The notes beneath the pieces were generated by a model, which was given only the letters and a program-made list of their open reading frames with translations, did no database searches and was not told the DNA's origin. 64,000 nucleotides of DNA from Luteimonas aquatica (GTDB lineage: Bacteria; Pseudomonadota; Gammaproteobacteria; Xanthomonadales; Xanthomonadaceae), in contig NZ_JALBFU010000005.1 of assembly GCF_022662575.1 (NCBI RefSeq), positions 127,180-191,179 on the forward strand, in the 5' to 3' direction. Position numbers and translations under genes: made by a program. Shown here one piece after another: positions 30,394-39,320 of the stretch. The first letter of the stretch is position 1. Every line of letters begins with the position of its first letter.

Positions 30394-31596
30394 ATGAACA
30401 CCATCGCCCGCGGCGCCGACGAAATCCTCAAGCGGGAGGAGCTGGAGGCGCGCCTGGCCGCGTCCCTCAAGAGCGGCCGGCCGCTGCGGATCAAGGCCGG
30501 CTTCGACCCGACCGCGCCGGACCTGCACCTGGGTCATACCGTGCTGCTGAACAAGATGCGCCAGTTCCAGGACCTCGGCCACCAGGTGATCTTCCTGATC
30601 GGCGACTTCACCGGGATGATCGGCGATCCGACCGGCAAGAACGTCACCCGCAAGCCGCTCAGCCGCGAGGATGTGCTGGCCAACGCCGAGACCTACGCCG
30701 AGCAGGTGTTCAAGGTGCTCGACAAGGCCCGCACCGAGGTGCGCTTCAATTCCGAATGGTTCGGCAAGATGGGCGCGGCCGACATGATCAAGCTCGCGGC
30801 CCAGCACACCGTGGCGCGCATGCTCGAGCGCGACGACTTCGCCAAGCGCTACGCCGGCCAGCAGCCGATCGCCATCCACGAGTTCCTCTATCCGCTGGTG
30901 CAGGGCTACGACTCGGTGGCGCTGCAGTGCGACGTCGAGCTCGGCGGCACCGACCAGAAGTTCAACCTGCTGATGGGGCGCGGCCTGCAGGAGCACTTCG
31001 GCCAGCCGCCGCAGATCGTGCTGACCATGCCGCTGCTGGAAGGCCTGGACGGCGTGCAGAAGATGAGCAAGTCGCTGGGCAACTACATCGGCATCTCCGA
31101 GCCGGCGATCGACATCGTCAACAAGACCATGAAGATCGGCGACGAATTGATGTGGCGCTGGATCGAGCTGCTGAGCTTCGAGATCGGCGTGGAGGAGGCG
31201 CAGCGCCTGCGCGCCGAGGTGGCGGCCGGACAGCGCAATCCGCGCGACGTCAAGCTGCGCCTGGCGCGCGAGCTGGCCGCGCGCTTCCACGATGCCGCCG
31301 CCGCCGACACCGCCGTCGCCGGCTGGCATGCCGCCGTGCGCGGCGAGGGCGACATCGCCTTGCTGCCGCTGCAGGAAGTGGCGATCCCCGCCGAGGGCAT
31401 CCGCATCGGCGCCCTGCTCACCGCGGCGGGCATCACGCCGAGCAATTCCGAGGCCGCGCGCAAGCTCAAGGAAGGCGCGGTGCGCGTGGACGGCGCGGTG
31501 GTGGAGGACGGCGCGACGACGTTCGCGCCCGGCTTCGAGGGCATGCTGCAGGTGGGCAAGCGCAACTTCGCGCGGGTGAAGCTCGTCGCGGGGTGA
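30394..31596 (+). CDS. tyrS: Tyrosyl-tRNA synthetase
   Basis: Charges tRNA-Tyr with tyrosine. 400 residues from the ATG at 30394, the normal length; the ATG at 30301 would add 31 residues with no similarity to the family and would precede the predicted transcription start. Class I motifs are HLGH (in [15 protein letters not shown]) and KMSKS (in [14 protein letters not shown]). The C-terminal S4-like RNA-binding domain spans about the last 65 residues ([20 protein letters not shown]). Confidence 0.97.
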   Translation: MNTIARGADEILKREELEARLAASLKSGRPLRIKAGFDPTAPDLHLGHTVLLNKMRQFQDLGHQVIFLIGDFTGMIGDPTGKNVTRKPLSREDVLANAETYAEQVFKVLDKARTEVRFNSEWFGKMGAADMIKLAAQHTVARMLERDDFAKRYAGQQPIAIHEFLYPLVQGYDSVALQCDVELGGTDQKFNLLMGRGLQEHFGQPPQIVLTMPLLEGLDGVQKMSKSLGNYIGISEPAIDIVNKTMKIGDELMWRWIELLSFEIGVEEAQRLRAEVAAGQRNPRDVKLRLARELAARFHDAAAADTAVAGWHAAVRGEGDIALLPLQEVAIPAEGIRIGALLTAAGITPSNSEAARKLKEGAVRVDGAVVEDGATTFAPGFEGMLQVGKRNFARVKLVAG

Positions 31597-31598
31597 GG

Positions 31599-31623
31599 GC
31601 GGGCGCGAGCGCTTCGCGCCCGC
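31599..31623. terminator. GC-rich hairpin between tyrS and the MAPEG gene
   Basis: A 9-base perfect stem, GCGGGCGCG (31599-31607) and CGCGCCCGC (31615-31623), with a 7-base loop lies directly after the tyrS stop and before the convergent MAPEG stop. There is no U-tract. Confidence 0.5.
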
Positions 31624-31639
31624 GCCGCGATCGACGCGA

Positions 31640-32032
31640 TCAGTCGGCGATCGCGATCGCCGACTGCACCATCAGGGCCAGGATGCAGACGTAGCCGACC
31701 AGCCAGGCCAGGCTGCGCAGCGGCGGCTTGTTGGTCAGGTAGAGCACGCCGTGCAGCAGCCGCGCGACGACGAAGACCACCGCGATCACGTTGATGCGCT
31801 GCGGGTCGAGTCCGCTGAACTGCGCCATCAGCACGCCCGCGGCGAACGGGGCGAAGGCCTCGAAGCTGTTCAGGTGTGCGGCGTCGGCGCGCTTGACGCG
31901 CGGGTTCTCCTGCTTGCTGATCCAGCCGCGCGGATCGCGGTTGTCGTAGCGCGGTCCGCCGGACTTGGCGACGAAGACCCATAGGTAGGGCAGCACGGCG
32001 GCGATCACGATGCACCAGTAGGCGGTGGCCAT
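31640..32032 (-). CDS. MAPEG-family membrane protein
   Basis: 130 residues with four predicted membrane helices. The pattern around RGWISKQENPRVKRADAAHLNSFEAFAPFAA matches bacterial MAPEG proteins (the family of microsomal glutathione transferases). The arginine/asparagine/glutamate residues that bind glutathione in the family are present in this stretch. A role in detoxification or lipid-mediator-like chemistry is only an inference from the family. Confidence 0.9.
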   Translation of the reverse strand: MATAYWCIVIAAVLPYLWVFVAKSGGPRYDNRDPRGWISKQENPRVKRADAAHLNSFEAFAPFAAGVLMAQFSGLDPQRINVIAVVFVVARLLHGVLYLTNKPPLRSLAWLVGYVCILALMVQSAIAIAD

Positions 32033-32189
32033 CGGCGGAGTCCTCGCTAGGGCGGTAGCGCGCAGCTTGCCGGAACCCCAGGGGCTTGAACAGCCATGCC
32101 GCGAGGCGCGCCGCGGCGCGCCCGGGAGAATGGCGGACCGACGCCGGCCCGCCCCTGCCGCGGGCGGACCGTGCGCCGCATTCGCCGGC

Positions 32190-33917
32190 TCAGTGCGCCG
32201 GCGCCTCGGCCGCCGGCTTGGCGGACAGCATCTTGTCGCGGGCGGCGCGGAAGGCGTTGCCCGGATACCAGTTCGGCCACTGGTTGCCGTCGACCAGCAC
32301 GCGGCCGACGCCGTACAGCGCCTGCAGGTCCTCGATGGCGCCGTCGAGCTTCCAGGTGCCGTCGAACTGGTCGGCCGGCTTGTGGTAGCGCTGCCGGTTG
32401 TAGTCCTCGGCCGCGGCCTTGCCGGCGGCCTTGCCGCCCTCGACCAGGTCGTCGCCGCCCTCGGCGTACAGCGCCGGCACGCCGGCCTTGGCGAAGTTGA
32501 AGTGGTCGGAGCGGAAGTAGGAGCCGCTCTGCGGCGCGCTCTCCTCCACCAGCGTGCGGCCCTGCTGCTGGGCGATCGGCTTGAGGATGTCCTCCAGCTC
32601 CGAATTGCCCTTGCCCACCACCACGAAGTCGCGCGAGCGTCCGGCCACGCCCATCGCGTCGATGTTGATCACCCCGACCGTCTTCTCCAGCGGGATCGCG
32701 GGGTGGGCGACGTAGTACTTGGAGCCGAGCAGGCCCGATTCCTCCAGCGTCACCGCCGCGAACACCAGCGAGCGCTTGGGCGCGGGCTGGGTCTTGGCGA
32801 ACTTCTCGGCGATCTCGATGATGCCGGCCACGCCGGTGGCGTTGTCGACCGCGCCGTTGTAGATGTTGTCGTCCGGCTCGCCCTCGTGCTTGCCCAGGTG
32901 GTCCCAGTGCGCCATGTACACCACCGCCTCGTCGGGTTTCTCGCTGCCGGGCAGGATGCCGATCACGTTGCGCGACTGCTTCTCGGCGATCTTGCTCTTC
33001 AGGTCCAGCGACAGCTTGGCCTTGAGCGGGATCGCCTTGAAGCCGGGCTTGTTGGCGCTCTTGTACAGCTCGCCCAGGTCGAGGCCGGACTCGGCGAACA
33101 GCTTCTTGGCGGCTTCGGCGGTGAGCCAGCCCTGCGCCGGCAGGCGCGGCGCCGGATCGTCGGAGGCGCGCAGGTCGTACTGCGCGCCGGACCAGGAGTT
33201 CTTCACCACGTCCCAGCCGTAGGAGGCGCCGGGCGTGTCGTGCACGATCAGCGCGGCGGCCGCGCCCTTGCGCGCGGCTTCCTCGAACTTGTAGGTCCAG
33301 CGCCCGTAGTAGGTCATGCGCTTGCCTTCGAACAGCGAGGCGTCGCCGCTGTGGAAGCCCGGGTCGTTGACGAACATCACCACCGTCTTGCCCTTCACGT
33401 CGATGCCGGCGTAGTCGTTCCACTTGCGCTCGGGCGCGTCCACGCCGTAGCCGACGAACACCAGTTCGCTGCCGTCGATCTTCACCTCGGGTTCGCCGCT
33501 GCGCGTGCCGATCACCATGTCGGCGCCGAACTTCAGCGTCTCCGGCTTGCCGTTGACCTCGAGCTTGAGATCGGTGGACTCGTCGGCGGTGGTTTCCACC
33601 ATCGGCACGTTCTGGAACCAGCCGCCGTCCAGGCCCGGCTTGAGGCCGGCGCGCTCGAACTGCGCCTTGATGTACTCCACCGACTTCTCCTCGCCGGTCG
33701 TGCCGGGGCCGCGGCCCTCGAAGGCGTCGGAGGCCAGCGTCTTCACCAGCTCGGCGAAATCGCCGGCGTTGATGTCGTCGGCGAAGGCGTGCGCGGCGCC
33801 CGCTTCCGGCGCGACGGCAGGCGGCGGTGCGGCGTCGGGAGCGGCGGCCTGCTCGCGCTGGCAGGCGGTCAGGGCGGCCGCGATGGCCAGGCACAGCAAC
33901 AGGGGACGATGGCGCAT
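32190..33917 (-). CDS. M28-family metallopeptidase, lipoprotein
   Basis: 575 residues. A type II signal peptide ends in LTAC (cysteine near residue 19), so the protein is membrane-anchored outside the cytoplasm. A PA-like domain occupies roughly residues 130-270. The M28 zinc ligands follow: MAHWDHLG, GAVDNATGVAG, the catalytic glutamates in TLEESGLLGS, NIDAMG and a late RSDHFNFAKAGVPALY. It is an aminopeptidase-type exopeptidase. The ATG at 33917 fits the signal peptide. Confidence 0.93.
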   Translation of the reverse strand: MRHRPLLLCLAIAAALTACQREQAAAPDAAPPPAVAPEAGAAHAFADDINAGDFAELVKTLASDAFEGRGPGTTGEEKSVEYIKAQFERAGLKPGLDGGWFQNVPMVETTADESTDLKLEVNGKPETLKFGADMVIGTRSGEPEVKIDGSELVFVGYGVDAPERKWNDYAGIDVKGKTVVMFVNDPGFHSGDASLFEGKRMTYYGRWTYKFEEAARKGAAAALIVHDTPGASYGWDVVKNSWSGAQYDLRASDDPAPRLPAQGWLTAEAAKKLFAESGLDLGELYKSANKPGFKAIPLKAKLSLDLKSKIAEKQSRNVIGILPGSEKPDEAVVYMAHWDHLGKHEGEPDDNIYNGAVDNATGVAGIIEIAEKFAKTQPAPKRSLVFAAVTLEESGLLGSKYYVAHPAIPLEKTVGVINIDAMGVAGRSRDFVVVGKGNSELEDILKPIAQQQGRTLVEESAPQSGSYFRSDHFNFAKAGVPALYAEGGDDLVEGGKAAGKAAAEDYNRQRYHKPADQFDGTWKLDGAIEDLQALYGVGRVLVDGNQWPNWYPGNAFRAARDKMLSAKPAAEAPAH

Positions 33918-34047
33918 CCGGGAGACTCCGTCGGGCGGGAAACTCCGGATTCTAGTGGGAGAACGGCGCGGGCATCCATGCGGAAGGTCATGGCGGCCTT
34001 GTTCGCGGCGGTGCGCCCGGCCTGGCCATGGCGCCGGGGATTGCGGC

Positions 34048-34066
34048 CGATGCCGATAGGGCATCG
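34048..34066. repeat. Palindromic repeat, copy 1 (REP-like)
   Basis: CGATGCC and GGCATCG arms of seven bases around the loop GATAG. A 21-base stretch starting at 34046 recurs identically at 34167-34187, and the right half recurs at 34940-34953. Confidence 0.7.
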
Positions 34067-34165
34067 ATTCTTCTTTCGGTGTGTCGGATGTTGCCGTCCG
34101 TGGCGCGGCTTGGCGGGCTTCGGAACGTCCGGCCCGGCCTTCCATGGCCGCGCGCTCGCAACCGC

Positions 34166-34190
34166 AGCCGATGCCGATAGGGCATCGGCT
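34166..34190. repeat. Palindromic repeat, copy 2 (REP-like)
   Basis: AGCCGATGCC and GGCATCGGCT, ten perfectly paired bases with loop GATAG. It lies nine bases after the stop of the minus-strand solenoid protein and could act as its terminator hairpin, although no U-tract follows. Confidence 0.75.
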
Positions 34191-34198
34191 AGGCGCGG

Positions 34199-34909
34199 TT
34201 ACTCGCTCTGCGGCGCCCGGGCAGTGTCGTAAGGCACGGGCGTGGCCCCGGTCACCTGGCCGATGCGCGCGCTCTTGTGCACGTAGAGCGTCACCTCGCG
34301 CTCGAACACCAGCGCGCCCTCGACCACGGCGTTCGGGCCGATGATGATGCGCGGCTTGTGCTTGCTGCCGAGATTGATCGGCAGCCAGTTGGAGCTGGGC
34401 TTCTTGACGCGGACGTCGCCGCGCACGTGCGAACCGACGCCGACGGTGATGTCGCCGTTGGAGGTCTCGACGCTTCCGCCCAGTTCCGTGGCGACCAGGC
34501 CGATCGCGCCGTTGACCGTTTCCACGCCCTTGGCGATGTGGCCGCGGCGGTCGACGAAGATGCTGCCGTTGACGGTCTCGATGCCGCCGTCCACGCGCGC
34601 GCCGGTGCCGACGCGGATGTTGCCGTTGACCGTGCTCAGGCTGCCGGCGGTGATGTCGTTGCCGGCGTGGATGCTGCCGTTGACCGTTTCGGCATCGTCG
34701 GCGCGGGCGCCGTCCTCGAGGGTGATGCCGCCGTTGACGGTGTTCAGGCTGCCATAGGCCTTGCCGGCCTCCGCCGTGATGCCGCCGTTCACCTTGTCGA
34801 TGTCGCCGCCGTCCTGTGCGAAGGCGGCCGGGCCGGCCAGGGCCAGCGCGAGGGCGAGCGCGAAAGGGGAAAAGCGGCGGCGGATCGGGGCGGGGGCGGG
34901 GGCGGGCAT
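34199..34909 (-). CDS. Secreted repeat protein (VNG beta-solenoid, polymer-forming-like)
   Basis: 236 residues with a signal peptide (about residues 13-31, ending GPAAFAQ). Residues from about 38 to 165 consist of seven units of 18-19 residues, each with the pattern [T/S]-[V/S]-NG-x-I, for example KVNGGI, TVNGGI, TVNGSI, TVNGNI, TVNGSI, TVNGAI and TSNGDI. This periodicity fits a beta-solenoid as in bactofilin or DUF4097-type proteins. The C-terminal part (PRIIIGPNAVVEGALVFEREV) continues the solenoid style. Function unknown; probably periplasmic or surface-exposed. The nearest neighbours are unrelated. Confidence 0.8.
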   Translation of the reverse strand: MPAPAPAPIRRRFSPFALALALALAGPAAFAQDGGDIDKVNGGITAEAGKAYGSLNTVNGGITLEDGARADDAETVNGSIHAGNDITAGSLSTVNGNIRVGTGARVDGGIETVNGSIFVDRRGHIAKGVETVNGAIGLVATELGGSVETSNGDITVGVGSHVRGDVRVKKPSSNWLPINLGSKHKPRIIIGPNAVVEGALVFEREVTLYVHKSARIGQVTGATPVPYDTARAPQSE

Positions 34910-35096
34910 GGCATGGACTCCAGCGGGCTGCGTCTTGAGGATAGGGCATCGGCCCGTCCAGGTGCGTGAGCCTGCACCTGCTTCGCTACAATCGCATCTG
35001 TCCTAAGTCACTGGCCCCAACGTCGTGCCCCGAGATCGGCAGCGCTGCAAGCTCCTCGCCCTGCCGGCATGCTCCGGGCGGCGGGCGCTCGGCCCG

Positions 35097-36335
35097 ATGC
35101 GCCGCGGCTTGCTGCTGGCCGCGGCCTTGCTGGCGATGCTGGCCGCGGGCGACGCGCTGGCGCAGAAGAGCACGCGCGAGGCCCAGCGCAAGCTCGACAA
35201 GATCAATCGCGAGCTCAAGGACGTCGCCAGCGAACGGCGCAAGCTGGAAGGCCAGCGCGGCGACGCCAGCCGCCAGCTGCGCACCGTCGACGAAAAGGTC
35301 GGCACCTCCACGCGCGCGCTGCACGATACCGAGACGCAGCTGGAGCGGCAGCAGGCCTCGCTGTCCGCGCTGCGCGGCAAGCGCGATGCCATGCGCACGC
35401 GCCTGGGCGCGCAGCGCGCCGAACTGGAGCGGCTGCTGCGCGCGGCCTACACCGTCGGCGGCGAGGCGCCGCTGAAGCTGATGCTGTCGCAGGACACCGC
35501 CGCCGACGCCAACCGCACCCTGGCCTATCACGGCTATCTGCAGCGCGATCGCGCCAGGCGCATCGGCGTGCTGACCGCCGAGCTGGCCGACTTGGAGCGC
35601 GTGGAGCGCGAGATCGCGCAGAAGCAGACGGCGTTGAACGTTGCGCGCAAGCAGCAGAAAACCCAGCTCTCCGCGCTGGAGAGCGATCGCCGCGAGCGCG
35701 CCCGCACCGTGGCCGAGCTCGACAAGCGCTACCAGGACCGCAGCTCGCGCGAGAAGGCGCTGGGCCAGGACGCCAAGGCGCTGCAGAAGCTGCTGGCGCA
35801 GTTGCGCGCCGCCGCCGCGCGGGCCGAGGCCGAACGCCGCGCCGCCGCCGCGGCCGCCGCGCGCGAACGCGAACGCGAGCGCGAGCGCGCCGAGGGCCGC
35901 CCGCACAAGCCGCTGAAGCCGCCGGTGGCGGTGGCCAAGACCGCGCCGATCCAGGTCGGCGGCCTGGGATGGCCGCTGTCGGGCGCGCTGCTGGCCGGCT
36001 ACGGCGGCACCATGCCGGACGGGCGGCGCAGCGCGGGCGTGCTGATCGCCGCACCCGCCGGCACGGCGGTGAAGGCCGTCGCCGACGGTACCGTGGTGTT
36101 TTCCGAATGGATGACCGGCTACGGCATGATCCTGATCATCGATCACGGCAACGGCTACATGAGCCTGTACGCGCACAACGACGCCCTGCTCAAGGACGCC
36201 GGCGTCCAGGTCAAGCGCGGCGATGCGGTCGCCAGCGTCGGCAGCTCCGGCGGCCAGGGCCGTCCGGCGCTGTATTTCGAGCTGCGCCGCAACGGCCAGC
36301 CGGTCGATCCGGGGACCTGGCTGCAGCGCCGCTAG
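35097..36335 (+). CDS. envC: EnvC-like murein hydrolase activator
   Basis: 412 residues. The ATG at 35097 starts a signal peptide (RRGLLLAAALLAMLAAGDALA). A long coiled coil follows (about residues 25-280), ending in an arginine/glutamate-rich run, then a C-terminal LytM domain. That domain has lost the metallopeptidase ligands: the H-x3-D position reads RRSAGVLIAA and the HxH position reads RPALYFELR. Such degenerate LytM factors activate cell-division amidases rather than cutting peptidoglycan. The downstream carboxy-terminal protease is a conserved neighbour in many gammaproteobacteria. Confidence 0.9.
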   Translation: MRRGLLLAAALLAMLAAGDALAQKSTREAQRKLDKINRELKDVASERRKLEGQRGDASRQLRTVDEKVGTSTRALHDTETQLERQQASLSALRGKRDAMRTRLGAQRAELERLLRAAYTVGGEAPLKLMLSQDTAADANRTLAYHGYLQRDRARRIGVLTAELADLERVEREIAQKQTALNVARKQQKTQLSALESDRRERARTVAELDKRYQDRSSREKALGQDAKALQKLLAQLRAAAARAEAERRAAAAAAARERERERERAEGRPHKPLKPPVAVAKTAPIQVGGLGWPLSGALLAGYGGTMPDGRRSAGVLIAAPAGTAVKAVADGTVVFSEWMTGYGMILIIDHGNGYMSLYAHNDALLKDAGVQVKRGDAVASVGSSGGQGRPALYFELRRNGQPVDPGTWLQRR

Positions 36336-36466
36336 GCCGTGCCGGCGATCACGCCGGCGCCGCCGCGCGTCAGCATCGTTTAACGTTACCCGCGCATCGC
36401 CCCGCATAATCGGCTGAACCCGGCCGCCGCGTCGCGGTCGAATCCCCGTCTTTCCGGAGCCATTCC

Positions 36467-37948
36467 ATGCGTCGACCGCTTTCGATCCTCGTTCTCGCGC
36501 TGGCGCTGGGGCCGGCGCTCGCGCAGGAAGCGCCCGTGGATGCGGATCGGCCCGCGCAGACGCAGTCCCCGCAACCGCAGCCGCCGCAACCGCAGCCGCC
36601 GCAACCGCAGCCGTCGCAACCGCAGCCGCCGCAACCGCAGCCGCAGCCGAGCCCGGCGCAGGAAGATCCGGCATCGCCCGACGACGCGGCGCTCGCCGGA
36701 GACAATCCCGACGCGGCCGAAAGCGCCGCCAGCAAGGTGCCGCTGGACGAGATCCGCCGCTACGTCGGCGTCTACAACGCCGTGAAGCAGGCCTACGTGG
36801 ATCCGGTCGACGACAAGAAGCTGATGTCCTCGGCGATCCGCGGCCTGCTGCTGGACCTGGATCCGCACAGCGCCTACCTGGAGAAGCGCGACGCCAAGGA
36901 GTTCGACGAGGACACCAGCGGCGCCTACGACGGCATCGGCGTGGAGGTGCAGCAGCAGCCCGACGGCACCGTGCGCGTGATCGCGCCGATCGACGACACG
37001 CCGGCCGCGCGTGCCGGCATCAAGGCCGGCGACCTGATCACCGCCGTCGACGGCAAGGCGCTGACCCCGACCAGCGACGAGGACGGGCAGGGACCGCTGC
37101 GCGGCGCGCCCGGCACCAGCGTCAAGCTGACCATCGCGCGCGAAGGCGTGGCCAAGCCGGTGGAGATCACCGTCAAGCGCGAGACCATCCGCGTGGTCAG
37201 CGTGCGCTCGCGCATGCTCGAGCCCGGCTATGCCTACGTGCGCGTCAGCGCCTTCCAGGCCGACACCGCCGCCGAATTCGAACGCCAGCTGCGCAAGCTG
37301 CAGGAGGCGGCCGGGGGCGCCGCCGCGCCCAGGCGCGGCCTGCGCGGGCTGGTGCTGGACCTGCGCAGCAACCCCGGCGGCCTGCTCACCTCGGCGGTAC
37401 AGATCGCCGACGACCTGCTCGAGCGCGGCAAGATCGTCAGCACCCGCGGGCGCATCCCGATCAGCGACGCGGAATTCGCCGCCGTGCCCGGCGACCTGAT
37501 GAACGGCGCGCCGGTGGTGGTGATCGTCGATGCCGGCTCGGCCAGCGCCGCCGAGGTGCTGGCCGGCGCGCTGCACGACAACAAGCGCGCCCGCGTGATC
37601 GGCAGCCGCACCTTCGGCAAGGGCTCGGTGCAGACCCTGCTGCCGCTGGACAACGGCGACTCGGTGAAGCTCACCACCGCGCGCTACTACACGCCCAGCG
37701 GCAAGTCGATCCAGGCGCGCGGCATCGATCCGGACGTGGTGCTCAAGCCCGACAAGGCCGACGCCAAGCCCGTGGACTATTCCGAGTCGATGCTGCCCGG
37801 GCACCTGCGCGGCGACGAGGAGATCGCCGGCAGCAACGCCGGCGCGGTGCTCGAGGGCGACGGGCCGATCACCGCCGCGCTGGCCGAGCTGAAGAACCCC
37901 TCGGCGACGGCCAAGGCCACGCCGGCGGCGCCGCCGGCGCGCAAGTAG
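36467..37948 (+). CDS. Carboxy-terminal processing protease (S41, CtpA-type)
   Basis: 493 residues with a signal peptide (about residues 4-20) and then a proline/glutamine-rich spacer encoded by a 15-base tandem repeat. A PDZ domain (about 140-230, YDGIGVEVQQQPDGTVRVIAP) precedes the S41 core. The catalytic serine is in DAGSASAAEVLAGAL and the catalytic lysine in SRTFGKGSVQTLLPL. It trims or degrades periplasmic proteins, often cell-wall hydrolases. CCGGAG lies before the ATG at 36467. The gene follows envC by 131 bases. Confidence 0.94.
   Translation: MRRPLSILVLALALGPALAQEAPVDADRPAQTQSPQPQPPQPQPPQPQPSQPQPPQPQPQPSPAQEDPASPDDAALAGDNPDAAESAASKVPLDEIRRYVGVYNAVKQAYVDPVDDKKLMSSAIRGLLLDLDPHSAYLEKRDAKEFDEDTSGAYDGIGVEVQQQPDGTVRVIAPIDDTPAARAGIKAGDLITAVDGKALTPTSDEDGQGPLRGAPGTSVKLTIAREGVAKPVEITVKRETIRVVSVRSRMLEPGYAYVRVSAFQADTAAEFERQLRKLQEAAGGAAAPRRGLRGLVLDLRSNPGGLLTSAVQIADDLLERGKIVSTRGRIPISDAEFAAVPGDLMNGAPVVVIVDAGSASAAEVLAGALHDNKRARVIGSRTFGKGSVQTLLPLDNGDSVKLTTARYYTPSGKSIQARGIDPDVVLKPDKADAKPVDYSESMLPGHLRGDEEIAGSNAGAVLEGDGPITAALAELKNPSATAKATPAAPPARK
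36569..36643 (+). repeat. 15-base tandem repeat in the protease gene
   Basis: Five adjacent copies of CCGCAACCGCAGCCG; the fourth begins with T. They encode PQPQP or SQPQP units in the linker between the signal peptide and the PDZ domain. Copy number is likely to vary between strains. Confidence 0.9.
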
Positions 37949-37985
37949 CCGCGGCTTCTCCGCGATCGGGCCGCAAGGGATCCGG

Positions 37986-38017
37986 CGATGCCCGCGCCGT
38001 TGACGGCGCGGGCATCG
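37986..38017. terminator. Bidirectional hairpin between convergent genes
   Basis: A perfect 14-base stem, CGATGCCCGCGCCG (37986-37999) and CGGCGCGGGCATCG (38004-38017), with loop TTGA lies between the protease gene (ends 37948) and the DUF1820 gene (ends 38020). No U-tract on either strand. Confidence 0.65.
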
Positions 38018-38019
38018 GC

Positions 38020-38373
38020 CTATCGCGGCTTGGCCGGCAACGGGCCCTGCTTCGGCAAGAACGGCGTGACCACCTTCTCGCCGGATTCCGGGTCGCGGAT
38101 CGCCGACTGGCCCTTCTTCTCCACTTCCTCGATGCGCACGATGCTGTGCATCGGCACGTGCAGGACGCGGGTATGGCCGAACTCCTCGCGCAGCCGCTCC
38201 TCGGTCGGATCGACCACCACGCCCTCGTGCACGTCGAACACCAGCTCGCCGATCTGGGTGAAGCCCCAGATGTCGCTGGCCGCCACCCGGCGCGCGTACA
38301 GCTCGTACACCTTGCCGTGGTTGTGGAAGACGATCTTGTAGAGGACGGTCTTGGCTCGGGTCATGCGCGGCAT
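38020..38373 (-). CDS. DUF1820 family protein
   Basis: 117 residues. The segment YKIVFHNHGKVYELYARRVAASDIWGF followed by IGELVFD and VHEGVVVDPTEERLREEF is characteristic of DUF1820, a small cytoplasmic family common in gammaproteobacteria (quoted in parts). Function unknown. ATGs at 38373 and 38364 are both possible starts. It converges on the carboxy-terminal protease gene. Confidence 0.9.
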   Translation of the reverse strand: MPRMTRAKTVLYKIVFHNHGKVYELYARRVAASDIWGFTQIGELVFDVHEGVVVDPTEERLREEFGHTRVLHVPMHSIVRIEEVEKKGQSAIRDPESGEKVVTPFLPKQGPLPAKPR

Positions 38374-38418
38374 TGTAGACGCGCGATCGGCAAGGCAGAG
38401 GACGGTGGGTGCGGGCCG

Positions 38419-39111
38419 CTAGTAGCCGCGCTGCTTGCGCAGGCGCCGCGCGATGCCGGCGCGCGCCAGCAGCGCGAAACCGACGCCGAACAGGAAGCCG
38501 GCCACGTGCGCGGCCCAGGCCACGGCGCCGAAGGCCGGGCCGATGTAGGCGAACACCACCTGCAGCAGGGCCCAGATGCCGATCAGCAGCGAGGCGGGGG
38601 CGCGCACGAACTCCAGGAACACGCCCAGCGGCAGCACCACGCCCAGCCGCGCGCCGGGGAACAGCGCCAGATAGGCGCCGATCACCGCCGAGACCGCGCC
38701 GCTGGCGCCGATGATGAGCCGGTCCGGCACGCCGATCACCAGCACCGCCACCAGGTTGGCGAAGGCGCCGCCGAGCAGGAACAGCAGCAGGAACCGCCAC
38801 GATCCCATCATGCGCTCGGCCGGCAGGCCGAAAATCAGCAGGAACACCAGGTTGCCGAGCAGATGCGCCCAGTCGGCGTGCAGGAACAGCGCCGAGATCA
38901 GCCGCAGCCAGTGCCCGCCGTCCGACCAGGAGCGCAGCATGTCGGCCGGCAGCTGGCCGCCGCTCAGCGCCCCCCAGTCCAGCAGCAGCGCGCGCTGGGC
39001 CGCGTCCGGCCGGGTGCTCGCCCACAGGAACGCCATCCACAGCAGGGCCACCAGCATCGGGGTGGCCCAGCGCAAGGAGGAATGGCGGCGGGTGGGGATC
39101 GGGACGAACAT
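38419..39111 (-). CDS. Rhomboid-family intramembrane serine protease
   Basis: 230 residues with six to seven membrane helices. The catalytic serine lies in GASGAVSAVIGAYL and the catalytic histidine in WAAHVAGFLFG; the family HxxxN motif is in HADWAHLLGNLVFL. It cleaves membrane proteins within the bilayer. The ATG at 39111 is preferred over an upstream in-frame start at 39189 because it places the first helix close to the N-terminus. Confidence 0.92.
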   Translation of the reverse strand: MFVPIPTRRHSSLRWATPMLVALLWMAFLWASTRPDAAQRALLLDWGALSGGQLPADMLRSWSDGGHWLRLISALFLHADWAHLLGNLVFLLIFGLPAERMMGSWRFLLLFLLGGAFANLVAVLVIGVPDRLIIGASGAVSAVIGAYLALFPGARLGVVLPLGVFLEFVRAPASLLIGIWALLQVVFAYIGPAFGAVAWAAHVAGFLFGVGFALLARAGIARRLRKQRGY

Positions 39112-39320
39112 GCGGGCGGGTCGCAGGGGGACGGTCAAGATACCCGCTTCGGGCCGGAACCCAACCTCCGGCATGAGCGAAAATTTCACATATCAAGGTA
39201 TAGTGCGTGCGGCGCCGTATGTCGGGAGGGTTTCCGGCAGGACCGACGCAGGGCGGGAGACATCGCCCGCGACGCACGGCGTGATCGCAAACGAGACCCT
39301 GTCCCACGGAGAGAACCGTA

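Noticed and set aside
34046..34190. CRISPR or attachment-site pair
   Set aside because: Only two copies plus a half copy exist, each is palindromic with a fixed loop, and no integrase or cas gene is near; REP-like elements explain them better.
36569..36643. CRISPR-like direct repeat
   Set aside because: The 15-base units are adjacent without spacers and encode a PQ-rich linker, so this is a coding tandem repeat.
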